64,000 nucleotides of DNA. It comes from Agelas oroides (Eukaryota; Porifera; Demospongiae; Agelasida; Agelasidae). Below are positions 1-12,200 of the stretch, piece after piece. The position numbers were made by a program, and so were the translations under genes. Under the pieces are notes generated by a model. That model searched no databases. It had not been told where the DNA came from and saw only the letters and a list, made by a program, of their open reading frames with translations. Each line of letters begins with the position of its first letter. Positions within the stretch are counted from its first letter, which is position 1. The stretch is from assembly GCA_949130485.1 (NCBI GenBank), contig OX422192.1, positions 5,826,085 to 5,890,084 of the forward strand. The letters are read 5' to 3'.

Positions 1-2
1 TT

Positions 3-640
3 GTGACTGTCTTTTACGAGAGGTTCAGAAAGGTATGCCCACAGTGTAATACCGTAGTGCATGCAATGAAGTGCAATAGGTCTATGCGTCTGAGAAAGGT
101 ATGCCCACAGTGTAATACCGTAGTGCACATGAAGAGGTCAGTTTGTGACTGTGGGTATGCCTTCGCATCGAAGAAAGGAAAGCACGGTGTACTGCTGTTG
201 GGGAGCCTGAGAACGCAATGAAACGTAGCAAAGGCTTACTGTCTGAGGAAGAGTTAGTGAGAAAGAGAGAGACAAAGTCCACAAAGCGAGTAAGAGAGCT
301 TCTGAAACACGTGAGCAGACTTTGCACAGGCAAGAACTGAACCGAACACATATAGCAAGCATGAGAGCTTCTGAAACATTTGAACAGACTATACACAGAC
401 AAGAACAGAACCGAACACATATGGCAAGCATGAGAGCTTCTGAAACATTTGAACACGGGCAAGAATACAACTGAACACATATGGCAAGCATGAGAGCTTC
501 TGAAACATTTGAACACGGGCAAGAATACAACTGAACACACATGGCAAGCATGAGAGCTTCTGAAACATTTCAACACAGGCAACAGGAGGATAGAGTACAT
601 CAAGCAAGCACAAGAGCCACTGAAACACCCAGTGAATCAT
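3..640 (+). pseudogene. Decayed ORF: zinc-ribbon-like CPxC motif plus RASET repeats
   Basis: The first frame reads CPQC...VVH...KRSVCDCGYAF, a four-cysteine arrangement (CPxC then CxC) like a small zinc ribbon, with the CPQCNTVVH part tandemly duplicated 66 bp apart (about 31-62 and 97-128). It stops near 221. The reading resumes in another frame with a basic stretch ending in RKRETK, then after a further one-base shift near 275-285 enters repeats with core RASETFEQTIHRQEQNRTHM. TGA stops interrupt the repeats near 453 and 513. A CxxC motif followed by such repeats is, from general knowledge, seen in uncharacterised proteins of marine invertebrates, some linked to Helitron-type mobile elements. 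That link is an inference. The gene probably continued upstream of the window. It is not intact here. Confidence 0.5.
290..610 (+). repeat. Coding minisatellite, 60-69 bp units
   Basis: About four copies of a unit containing gcaagcatgagagcttctga. Repeat anchors lie at about 360, 429, 489 and 549, so the first spacing is 69 bp and later ones are 60 bp. The 9-bp loss removes three codons and brings in an in-frame TGA in the later units, which suggests repeat expansion after the ORF was already broken. Confidence 0.8.
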
Positions 641-1199
641 CAATTACCTAAACCAATTATGATAAGCGTAACACTTATCATCTAGCTTGCACAGAGGATT
701 CTGCACTTCAGTGCTGTTCATTGCATAGGTTTTGATTCTGAGTTAGAGAACCAAGGACACATGAACTGGGACCCAAGAACCGAGAGTGTCCAGGGTTGTG
801 TTGCTTAGCTGCCATGACTGAAATGCAAATAGGATCAAGCAACTTGTGTGTAGGTACTAAACTGTTTTTTTTTTTTGGAAGTATACGATTAGTGAAGATG
901 CAAAGCATTATTGCATACGGTAGTACGCCATATGTATGGACGGCCCTGGGAAAAATTGGCACAAGATGTAGGGAGGTGTGAAAGTATTTTGGTATCATTC
1001 CCTGGTTTTATGATATTCCTTCCCTATATACTCTTCTTTTCGTTCAGAAAACTTTTCTGTGACTTTACATATATTTTTATGTTGCGAACCGATTGCAAAC
1101 TTGACCAGTTTGTAAGCGGGCCACCTGTTTATAAACCGGCCATCCCGTTTTTAAACTGGTTGGCCCGCTTTCAATATACAAAGCGAAGTGGTCCCGTTT
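641..1199. other. No gene recognised
   Basis: Only short, low-quality ORFs. Holds a T run near 864-877. Nothing in it is recognised. Confidence 0.4.
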
Positions 1200-1463
1200 A
1201 GAAACCGGGCTGAATGGTTTGAAAGCTGGCCGAACGGCTTGGAAGTGCGCTGAATGGTTTAGCCTGAACGGCATGAAAGCTGTACAAGCTTGCCAAACAA
1301 CAGCCCATGGCTTGAACGGGATGAAAGCTGGCCAACAACGTACAGAAGCATACAAGCAAGGTAGTCTCGCAAGCCAGAGACCCAACCAGCGCCAGCGCGG
1401 ATCGCTTCAGTCAGTATCCGATCCGCGTGGGGGTTGGTTGGGTCTGGCTTGCGAGACTAACGT
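1200..1463. mobile_element. Dispersed repeat plus 100-bp hairpin element
   Basis: The left part (1200-1361) belongs to a repeat with the recurring phrase ATGAAAGCTGTACAAGCT, also found at about 20633-20780 and, inverted, at 36790-36920. The right part (1362-1463) is an almost perfect hairpin: tagtctcgcaagccagagac at the left end is the inverse of the sequence at the right end, with arms of about 45 bp. It looks like a very short non-autonomous TIR element. Confidence 0.6.
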
Positions 1464-3146
1464 ACAAGTAAAGCTTAAGACAAACATGAAAAAGAACTGA
1501 CTAGCCTCGATCCCAGATTGTGTTTCGCAGCTCCTTTCCAGTAGCTTTTATCTGGACAAGTGTATTTATATGTATTTATGTGTGTGTATATATATCTGTC
1601 GTATGTATTCCGTATGTCTTAAGATACTATAGTTTAAAGAAACAGCTGCATGTTCGCCGTGTACAGACAACAGTAAAATTTCCACTCAGCGTGCAGCAAC
1701 CTAGAGTTCTATAGTATGTCTGTGTGAGTGAAGATGCAGTTACAAGATAGGAGGGAAAGCTGGAGTGTAAGCTTCTACGGTACGAGTTGTGTATGCAAGC
1801 TAGGTTACTTACAAAACGCAGAAAGTGGCAGATATCCTTCTGGTTACTTCAAGATTCTGGCTGTATATTTAGCATGCATGGTGACTTTCCTCTGCTATTT
1901 GTGAAAATATCATTATTTTATATCGATTGGTAGTAGATATTCCAAGGATGGATGCAACACATACTTAATATATATGAATACTGTATTTTTGTGACTGGTA
2001 CTGCAATTTCTTTTTAGGGATCTTTATATGATCAAGTACTTTAGACTAGAAAGTGCCGAAATAAATGTGTCATTTGTCTGAAGGAGAAGAGTTGTCAGGG
2101 TGGCCCTCCACTGTCTCTGATAAGAACTTCACATCCAGAACTGGGGTCAGGTGATGCAGATTACTAGTTGGGGGATACATGAAAGTTGGTCATCATATGA
2201 GTCTATACATTTATAGTGAGATCTTCAGCTAATGTCTCCACTTCGATCCTCAGCAAAATCAAAGACTCTGACAGTTGGATACCAATGTCATTCCCGTATA
2301 TGTAGGGGGTTTGCTCAACCCCCACTTTAGGCCTCCAAAAAGTTTTATACACCGCCTAGCTATACATTTTAAATGCCCTACCGCTTAAGTGGTCCACTAG
2401 CTTCATGCAATGGAGAATCACCGCTGTCCAAACAGTTTTGTTTGCTACTGTGCACCACATTGTAATTGAGGACTGGCAGATGAATCTGGAACGAGCGTAC
2501 AAACTGAATAGATAATATAACCTATCTGCTATATTACCTAAGGTTCATGCCGCTGCAATGAAAGGTCGCATAAAATCAATCCATGTGTAAAGAAATCGCC
2601 ATTCTAGTTCTATAGTGAATCACCACCAACTATAAACTGCCTGGAGTCATACAGTCTTAACAAGTTGAAAATGTGTGGAAACATAATTATATAATACGGT
2701 AGTCTAGTCTGTTTCTGTCCAATAAGCTTAATGCTCTTCCTTCTGACATAATTACAGAATTCTCTACATAATACTGTTTCACCATCTGTCACCCATCTGC
2801 TGTTCTGCCAATTACCTCTCTTGCGGAGATTGGATGTTAGCTAGCTTAGCAAATATTCATATGTGAATAAGATACAGCCAAACAAAAACTAGATTGAATA
2901 ATCTGTAGGCCATGTAGCTACTACGGCTCTGCTTCTGTCCCAAAATGGCCCCAGAAGCAATCTCAGAGCATCTAATCTTTTGAAATGTGTTGGGAAAACA
3001 TGCCCCCAGACCCCCCTCCAAGTCTTGTATGCTTCCTTCTTAAAATCCTGCCTATACAGGCCTGAATTTTTATGTTTTAGCCAAATAATACTATTTTTGT
3101 TCTAGCCAAATGTAGTGCATTCTGATTAAGCTCATTTTCCAAACAG
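1464..3146. other. No gene recognised; expected position of an upstream intron
   Basis: Six-frame reading shows no ankyrin-type exon, although one or more must precede the exon at 3147. The stretch is AT-rich with many stops and is most simply intron of the channel gene. Confidence 0.4.
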
Positions 3147-3253
3147 GGATGTTGCTGCATTCCTTGTGGAGCAGGAGAAATGGAAGGAGATGTTGAGGAG
3201 TTCTGACAGAGAGTCTACTACTCCAATGAGGGGCTTAATTGCTTTTATGCCAG
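3147..3253 (+). CDS. TRPA-like exon: ankyrin-to-channel linker
   Basis: After acceptor cag, 35 codons begin DVAAFLVEQEKWKEML and end TPMRGLIAFMP, then donor gtaagc. The phrase TPMR(x)LI(x)xMPDVAE is characteristic of the segment just after the last ankyrin repeats in TRPA proteins. The codon split over the junction with 8144 completes the D of PDVAE, which supports the pairing across a 4.9-kb intron. Confidence 0.85.
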
Positions 3254-6200
3254 GTAAGCTTGCATGTTAGCATTACAAAGTTCCAAAATACACTGGTTTG
3301 CACTGCACTGCATACAGTGTTCTGAAATGGGGTTAGGATGACTTGCAGTGGAAGAGATGAGGGGGCTTTTTCCCACCAACTTTGGCAGGTAGTTCTATGG
3401 TGTTACACATGCAGTGTACATTGGTTAGAACTGTATTAGAATCTAAGAGTTGTTGATTCTCAAAATGAATGCTTAAACAATACAGTGGAACCCCACTATA
3501 GCAGACACCACCGGGAGGCAACACTTATAGCGAGGTGTCCCTAACTCAGGGGCTTCCAGTACCGTTCCAGTAAGTGTGGTACTGCATGATTGGGCTGTTG
3601 AAGGACAAAGCGGCCATGTTTTCACAGCTTTCCTTTGCTGTATGCTGGCAGGGAAGGCTAAATAGAGGCTAGTACTATATGTAACAGTGCTAATCTAATG
3701 TCAAGTTAATTCCAGCAGCGAGGTGGATAATATTGTGAGAAAGGTCAATGAGTGTCTGCTAAATTGGGGTCGTTAAGTATTATTAACTTACAATTGGGAG
3801 TGTGAAATATGTCCATTATATGGAGTAGCGGGTGTCAGCTATTCATAGATGTCTAATGTATTGAAGTCTATGCAGAAATGTTTGGGACTTTCAGAATTAT
3901 ATCATGGGTGTCCACTGTTGAGGGGTGTTTCACTGTACAAGCTTCAATATCTATCCATGACTGAATTGTGGAATCTATGATTACTATTAAAACGTGGATA
4001 TCATGCAAGTGAATCCAACTCCTGCATGCCAAGAACCACAGGTAAGACTGTAAGATGTTGAGAGATGATGACAAGGAGTTTTCTGATTGCAGTAGGAACT
4101 AGCCACACTCTCACTAGTTTGCATACTTTGAGAATGGTGTGGTACTAGTAATGTAACCTTAATTCACTAAAATAGTGATTGATCCTCTAACTTTAAAATG
4201 CCTTAAAGCATAAGAATCATTTCTATTGTAGTCCAGTTCATAACTAAGTGGGTAAGTGTATACTTTCCTAGCCTTCAACACTTCTTGCAGTAGCTACCCA
4301 ACCCACATCCCTAAGTATTGCAGGTAACAATCCTGGGGTGAATGCCTAGGAACAAGGCTACATTGGCTACAGCTAGCTACTAACTATTTCAACGTCTATC
4401 ACAGGGATATAGTTGACAAGGCAGGCTTAATATATTTTGGAGGGGTTATATTGCAGTCAGATTCTTGCTGCTAAGATTACAGGCCAGACTCATTTTTGTT
4501 TGGACTTCATTGTCATTGCTGTTCTGGTTGAAAGGTAAGTTTTGGTTTACAATAATTTAAACCTACAATTTACTCCAGAATGAAGTAAAGATGTAATACA
4601 GTTGTGTGTAGCTATTGTTGTTGAAAAGTTCCATATAGCACACACTTGACACCACCAACTATTAGTATTATTATATATATAGCACAAACCAATAAATAGG
4701 TGTATTAGGAGAATATATATGACTAGCTAACGAACAAATACAAAACAACAATAACAATGACAAAAACAATGAAATTTTAATCACAAGCAATACTATAAAT
4801 CATATCTTCATGGTCATCATCTAGATTAGCACAGGAGCGGACGGAATGAATAACTGTAGCACACACACGGTACTTGGTAACACAATCCAAACAAAGAGTT
4901 ATAGCCAAGGGAAAAACAGGAACTGCAGGAGGAATGACAAAAGATTGCATGAACAAGGATAGAGGGACACTTAAGAGCTGCACACAACAGAGAAGTAGAG
5001 TGCTGGTAGACAACGTTGTTTAGACTGTCCAGATTTGCCATGCAGTGAACTATACCAGTATCACATTGACTGGGTAGGTGCCAAATCCTTCTAAGAATCT
5101 TGTTGAAAGCAACCTCAGTGTGATAGAGGGCAGAACCAATCCCACATTCACCATCACATGCAACCATTTTTGACCCATCATCAGGACACCAACAGTAGCT
5201 TGAACTTCAATCACATGACTCTGATAGACATCCGAAAATCACCTGTCCATCCGAGTTATATACCGAGTAGCTATCAATCCTTGTCACTCTTCGTATCAAT
5301 CACACATAATGTAGCCAGATAAATGGTCGCCTAGCTCTCAACACTCAGTGTCCGGCCTCAGTAGTAGTTCGGAATTCGCTTTTTTCACAGCTGTTCATGT
5401 TGCATTACGTCATCATTACGCCTTCTGTTGAATATTCATAAGTAATTCGTTTCACAGCGGTTCATGCGTGTTGAATATTCATAATCAATTCGTTTCACAG
5501 CATACATTAGACCGAACAGTGTGTTGGTCGTCTGTTGTGGCTTGTTGGCTAAATGGTTAAAGGTTAGGGTTAGGGTTAGGGTTAGGGTTAGGGTTAGGGT
5601 TAGGGTTAGGGCTGGGGCCAGGGATTGCACTAGGTGTGTTTCTTTTTTTTTTCCTGTAGTGTTATAAGTGTGGTGAACACATTTGTCTTCGTTGGTACGG
5701 TAAGTGCGCGGCGGGGTGCGCGCGACGGAGTGCGCACGACGGGTTACTTATGAATATTCAATAGGTGACGTAACCGCCACATGAACCGCTGTGAAAAAAG
5801 CGAATCCCGAGTTCACTCATCGTCCCCAGACCCCACCCTCTCGCCGGGAGGCGCACGGGCGGGGCACGAGACTACATGTACGTAGCCTCGTCCCCAGGCC
5901 CCGCCCAAAAATGGGAAAAGGGCCTGGTCACACTTGCAAAAATTCCCGTATGTGCTGTGTCAGCAGTCTTCGTTTGGAGTAGAGGAATCACGTTCGTCCA
6001 TTACCAATTACTACATTCTTGACACGTGAAGGTAGTAGACTCGTTCCAAGACCAGTTGAAAATGGGAACGAGGTTAGCAGACTTTTTTAAAACTCAAATT
6101 TCAGGAACTTAGAGCATATTTACACCTGCTAGGCTACTACTCTTGCCTCACAAGATTTGCCTGTAGTCGATCCGTGACAAGATCTGTTCATCTACTCTGT

Positions 6201-9200
6201 ATTGCCATGGTCAACGGTAGCTGGCTAGCACGTAATCACGTAAGGCACGTAATTTTTTTTTTTTTTTTTTTTTTTTTTTTCTATAACAATTTATGCCACA
6301 CAGAAGCATGACAAGGGATAGCACCAATAGCCAAGGGCTAATACTGAGGGTGTACCCAACAATCAAACATATACAATCAATAAATCATGATCTAGCTACT
6401 TCTTAGGTCTGAGTCTAGGTCTGAGTCTGTTCACAATGGGAGATGGGCTCTTGAAATGATCTGGTGTTGTGACGCTAACTGGTGCAGCTGCGTCATCCAC
6501 TTCGTTCTCACTGGGGCAAGAGGACTCACTGCTGGACATATTCTCCCACACATGACGTGGTGCTCTCAGTTTGAGAAGTGTTTTAGAGACACGGCCAGTA
6601 TCACGGGGCTTCTTCCTTTTCACAACAGTCCATTCTCCTTCATCATTTACTACTTCTTCATCACTGTCCTGTTGAAATGATTCAAGTTGGTTCTCTGTAG
6701 GCGCGCAAGAATGGGTGGCATTATTTGGAACTTCTGCTTTGGGGGGTGAGAGCTCTCTTTGGACCTTAGAATCAGGCTTACTTGTAATCTCCTTATGACT
6801 GGAGGCACTAACAGCATTAATAAAGGCCTTAGCTTGCTTACTCTTCCTTCTCTTCCTCTTTCTCTTTGTCTTGGATGCCGTCACTTGTGCAGGCCAATAG
6901 AAGCTGACAGAGAAGCCACTCTTTGAAGACTTGGCAGTCCATAGGGCATCAGCAAGGTTGAAATTACTTTGCTGTAGCTGTATGGTGAGTCCCAGAGGGA
7001 ACCCCAGCAGGCTAAGGACAGCAAAGTCACCTTCCAACAGAGCAACTTTTATAGGCTTGTCAGCCATTTGTATCAAAAATTATTATTATTTATTTATTTT
7101 TTTTTTGGTACATAATATGCTGGCTCAGCACATACGGGAAAGTTTGCAAGTGTGACCAGGCCCCTTTCCCGATTTTTCGGGTGGGGCCTGGGGACGAGGC
7201 CAGAGGAGGAAGGACGCGATCACGTGATAGCTACAATTGACTGACATTCCAAGATCAAGAAGTCCGGACACAAGCTAAACGAACGGTTCTATGGACAAAG
7301 TAGCGATGGGCGCAATGGGCGTGCAAGGTTTTTGACAAAACTGAACATGTCTGCCAGTTAAAATTGCCTCCCGTGACTCGCTTAGCGTTAAACTGGCTAT
7401 TTACAAGCTTAGCCTTCGAGGTGAGCCATAATAACCACTTTTGACTAGCCAGATGGCTTCAGCTTAGTCGAAAACACTGAGCGCCCGTCGTGACTTAGTC
7501 CATAGAGCGATCCTTGTAACTTGCATATACGATTCTTGCCCTTGGAATGTCATCAGAGCGCGCGCTATTGTCGCTACGACGTGACGTCATGTCCTCCCTC
7601 CTCTGGGACGAGGCTAACATGTACGTGCTCATGTAGTAATCACGTGATCACCAAAAACGGACGTACGCAGACTTAGATTACAAGATTACGGAGGGTTTTG
7701 AGATTTCAGATTTCAGATTTCGGCGAAGATTTCGAGATTTCAGTCAAGATTTCCAAAGATTTCAACCAGAAGCGTACGAGATTTCAAGGAGTGAGCAGCC
7801 CCTCGGCTCGAGCTCCATTTTTCAGTCGCCGGATACGGTGGACTCCACCTTCCTTTCCGTGGCATAACTGAGTATCTGCGTGTCTTAGTCTCCGTGTACG
7901 AGTGTCCGATTATCGCTGGTGTCCGACTATAGATAGTTTACTCTAGCAAATTCTGCCCGGCTGACTGCCACAGCATTTCAGCCAGATATTACTTGTCACT
8001 AAGGGATGAACTGCTTTTGATGTACATGTTTCTTTGATTTTGACTAACATTTTTGTTGCACAAAGGTTCTATCTCTATTTCAGATCCATAAAGTGCTGTA
8101 AGTAATCCGTATAATATTTCTGCATCTAATTCTCCCATTATAGATGTTGCTGAAAGGGTCTTCAGTAAGTGTGTTACAACTAATGAAGGTAAAGATGAAT
8201 TCAGAAATAAAGAGGTGCATGCTGACAGTCGCAAGCTCAAGGTTGAGTTCAACTATGAGTTCCTTGAGGACTTCCAGGATGAGCAATCCTCAGACAAACA
8301 GTCCTCATGTGAAGAGGGTGGAACTAACATTGATACCAGGTATACACCAAGTGCACATTTTCATGAGTTCACTAGCTTATATCAGAGAGTTAGACTCTCT
8401 ATGTAGGGATGGCGCCGACGCGCAATATATGCAATACTTAAGCAAAAGCCGTATAACTTCACCACAAACACGCTAAAAGCTTATTTAAGCGCCCAGGCCT
8501 CCTCTTTGAGTGCCTTTGTGATCAGCAAGACTCATATAAGTGGCCAAAAACCACACGGAAGATAGCTAAACGCAAATGTGTGTGGTCATGAAAGTGCCAT
8601 TTTCGTATTCTTCTTTCTTTCTTTCTTTCTTTCTTTCTTGTTAAGACCACTATGTTCAACAACGATATCTCGCAAACGGTTTAAGTACTCACCGTCATTT
8701 TAGTATGAAACTGATGCTTATCCCAGCGCGGAGCTCTACGACCACTCAGCGTCTTCATCGCTTCAAATTCACCCTGGTCAACAAAAGCCATTCACAACAC
8801 TCTGAGGCTGCTGTCCGTTGCTTAGGACGCCATTTTCTAATTTTGTACGCATGCGCACACGAAGTCTCGTCCCCAGACCAAAGACCACGGTCATTGGTCT
8901 GGAAGCGAGACTAGCACACAAGCGAAATGGCCCGCGGGAAGTACGCATGGCTGGCACTGTCTCCCCACCCCCCCCCCCCCCCCCCCCCCGCAGCATTGGG
9001 CAAGGCTTATGAACACCACGTAGGTAAGGCGCTACCTACTTGTAGCTACACTAAAAATAGCCTACTCACAGCTTTAGTGAACTGTAAAGCTAGGATGGTC
9101 AGTTGTCAGTATGATAGTTTTCTATGCTCAGTCGTCATGACAACTGAATCATGAAATTTGTTTCACAAAGTTTGGTAGGGAGGGTGGTTGGCCCTTCATC

Positions 9201-12200
9201 AGGTTCTAGCTGGCTATATTACACATAATTATTACATGCCTGGAACCACTACTAAACTGTCAACGCCGTTTCAAAAGTTCTGGTGTTGTGGTTACACTTG
9301 AAAAATTCTTCTTAGGCTTAGGTCTAACTGTAACTGAGATTAACATCAAAAAAGTACAGAAAACAAGACTTAAAAAACATTAAAAATGTAAAAAGATGTA
9401 GGGATGGCATGCCAAAAAGTATGCAAACAAGGTAGGGATAATGCATGAAAGCAAAGGTCAACATATTGGCAAAGCCCCATCCCTACATCTTTTTCACACT
9501 ACAGCTGATGCAATGCTGCTAGATCATATTAGCCTCGTTCCTGAACCAACATGTGGGAGAAGGAATGTGGCCTGGGGACGAGGTTAAAACCATGCCATGT
9601 ACTTTAACGACACTATCAAAAGTCTGCAGTCTACTCCAACTCACTGCTTAAGTTGTTGAAGAGGTTCCGTATAACATAATGCTACCAAGAGGGTCATACT
9701 AGCCTCATTACCAGGCCATGTGGGAGGAGGAGGTGGCCTGAGAACGAGGCTACAGCCATGAACTGCCAGTAATAAAGGTTGTGAACTTGTATGTTTTAGG
9801 AAGACCCCCATGCACTAACTGTAGTGTGAAAAAGATGTAGGGATGGGGCTTTGCCAATATGTTGACCTTTGCTTTCATGCATTATCCCTACCTTGTTTGC
9901 ATACTTTTTAGCATGCCATCCCTACATCTTTTTACATTTTTAATGTTTTTTAAGTCTTGTAGTTATTGTGATGCTCTGTATCTTCCAATAGCACTAAGTC
10001 ATGGCAACCAAAGGAATTCACAAAGCACAGTCACCCACTCTTTCTGATTGTGAGTAGCCCTGTGTTTCTGATCTTGCACTCTTTGTTGACTGTGGTAATA
10101 TTAACTTTTCAGAAGAAGCATGGCTGTGCAACCCTCATGAAGCATCCACTGGTAATCAGTCTCCTGGACTACAAGTGGAAGAAATTTGGCCGGTGTATCT
10201 TCTTTGGAAATCTCTTCATCTATCTCATCTTTCTGGTGTTTCTGACAGCTTTTGGACTTGTGGTCCTCAGTCCTGTTGAAAGACCATGTAAGCACATCCT
10301 ATACAAGATCTTTAAGTATGCATGTGTAAAGTAGTGAAGGTTAGTAGTGTTAGTGTATGGCTGACCATGAATTTGTAATGATTTCCAAGAATTCGAACTC
10401 CACTCACTACCTGCAAACAGTCAGGTTTGGAGCGATTTTGTCTGGTTTGTAAGTGGCAGGTCATCAGCAGAAGATACTTCACTTGTCAAAGAGGCTCTGC
10501 ATACACACAAAAGGCGGCCTATAGTGGCAGATAGCATGCAAGTACATTCCACACAATGTAAGCTTCTAGGCATGAGTTAACAATTCTACAGTAGTGCCTG
10601 TTTCTACCATTCAAGGTATTGATGTTTGCCATGTTAGTACTTGTAGTACTTGTGATGGTTGAGTGTAGGAAATATTCTCTGCTTCTGAGTCGTGTGTCAG
10701 TAAATTGACAATTTGATGCTGCATGTGCAAAAGAAAGTTGAAAGTAGTTGTTACTATGGAGTCAGCTGTTTCATTGATTCGGGAGTAGAATGGGATAGAT
10801 AGGGCAAGAATCTGGCGCGGAAAGTGCACCGGAAAATTTGGTGTCATTTATTATTCATGAGGAGTGTAAATGCAATAATAATTCAGTACAGTAGCTGGTT
10901 CAGACAGTGACTGTGAATCGAGTTCAGTAGCTGGCAGGGGCTGGTTCAGGCTGTCAGTGACTGTGAGGCGCGATCGATATATAGTTCAGTAGCAGCTGCA
11001 CTTTCCACATGCTAATAAGTAATAAAAACTAATAATGATAATTATTACGTTTTCATTAACTATTCTTTATTAATTAAAATGGCAAATGTCAGCACAAAGA
11101 GGAGCTAGAGGTGAATGAACAGACCAGCATATCTCAAAGAAATTCACAATGTACCTCCAGTCTCAACAGAATTATGCCAAGGCATCACCTTATCTGTATG
11201 ATATAGTTGTAAAAGACCTCCTAGCTTCCATTACTGAAACACATGAAGGGACTCAGTTCAGAGACAGCATTATCTATATGGTGATGACATGGTCACCTTA
11301 GTATAAAACAAAGAGACGATACAGACAATACTTGGAAAGTACATGAATGATATTTCTTGTGAAATCTTAAAGTAAACAGTAACAAGTCCAATCTACTTTG
11401 TTTTCACCAACATTTTCACCAGCATTTTTTGCCCTTAGAGAACTGGTTATACCAATCACTAGACAATACCAGAATCTGCTTCAGGTGTACCCATGGATTA
11501 TCCCTGATGTTTCAGATTGCTGTATAGACAAGAATAGAGAAAGTCTCTCTTATTTTTATGCATTAGTAGCTCAACTAATGAAAATTGGTGGTTCGTCCTA
11601 TAATTGTTGCAAGAGACTCTTAACCCAATGGTAGCTGTGTGGTCCAGATTTGCTTCCATAAAGGAAGTAGAAGAGGTCCAAAAGGAAGCATACAAGTATA
11701 TACTTTAGATCTAAATACCCAATAGCATTAACCTCTAGGGACATTAGATTAGATGCAAGTGAAGTGTAGACTGGGCACAGTTAGTCTACATTCTGGCAAA
11801 TTCTGTTACAAATACCATACTCACTTGACATTACGCCCCCCCTTAGATTTAGCTACAAGTATGGGGGTGGTAATTAGTTTATACGCCCCCTTTCCTCGCT
11901 GTGGAGCGCACGAGGGAAACAGCAATGGCAGAATTGTCCGTCGCTGTCTCATGTGGCTTGCGATGAAGCTTGTAGTGGCTCAGTTCTGCAGGGCAAAGGA
12001 TCATGAAATTGTCAATGAAGGCACAGAGTGTGTGCGGTCAGAAAGCTCTTGCATCTGAGAACGTGTACTATCATGATGCACTTCTCTGCATGCATACCTT
12101 ATATCATTCTTCTGATACTTCTGCAATTTAGGTAATCTGTATATATATGGGCTCCCCTGCAGTGCTCATTACCGACCACGTTCAAGAGTTTTGTAAATTC

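Larger units (their letters stand above)
5883..7616. mobile_element. Pack-type TIR element with 9-bp target duplication
   Basis: TIRs of about 60 bp start TAGCCTCGTCCCCAGGCCCC and run to a shared cacacttgcaaa. They are flanked by identical 9-mers ACATGTACG (5874-5882 and 7617-7625). A 9-bp duplication with long TIRs is typical of Mutator-like elements. The inside carries a 223-codon minus-strand ORF and a T28 tract instead of a transposase. A second element is nested at 7201-7605. Confidence 0.75.

Noticed and set aside
5562-5611. Chromosome end or telomere
   Set aside because: The array is short, internal and bounded by a TIR element on both sides.
10390-10558. Extra TRPA exon (FELHSLPANSQVW)
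   Set aside because: Joining it to the S1 exon creates a stop codon, and the flanking exons fit each other in phase without it.
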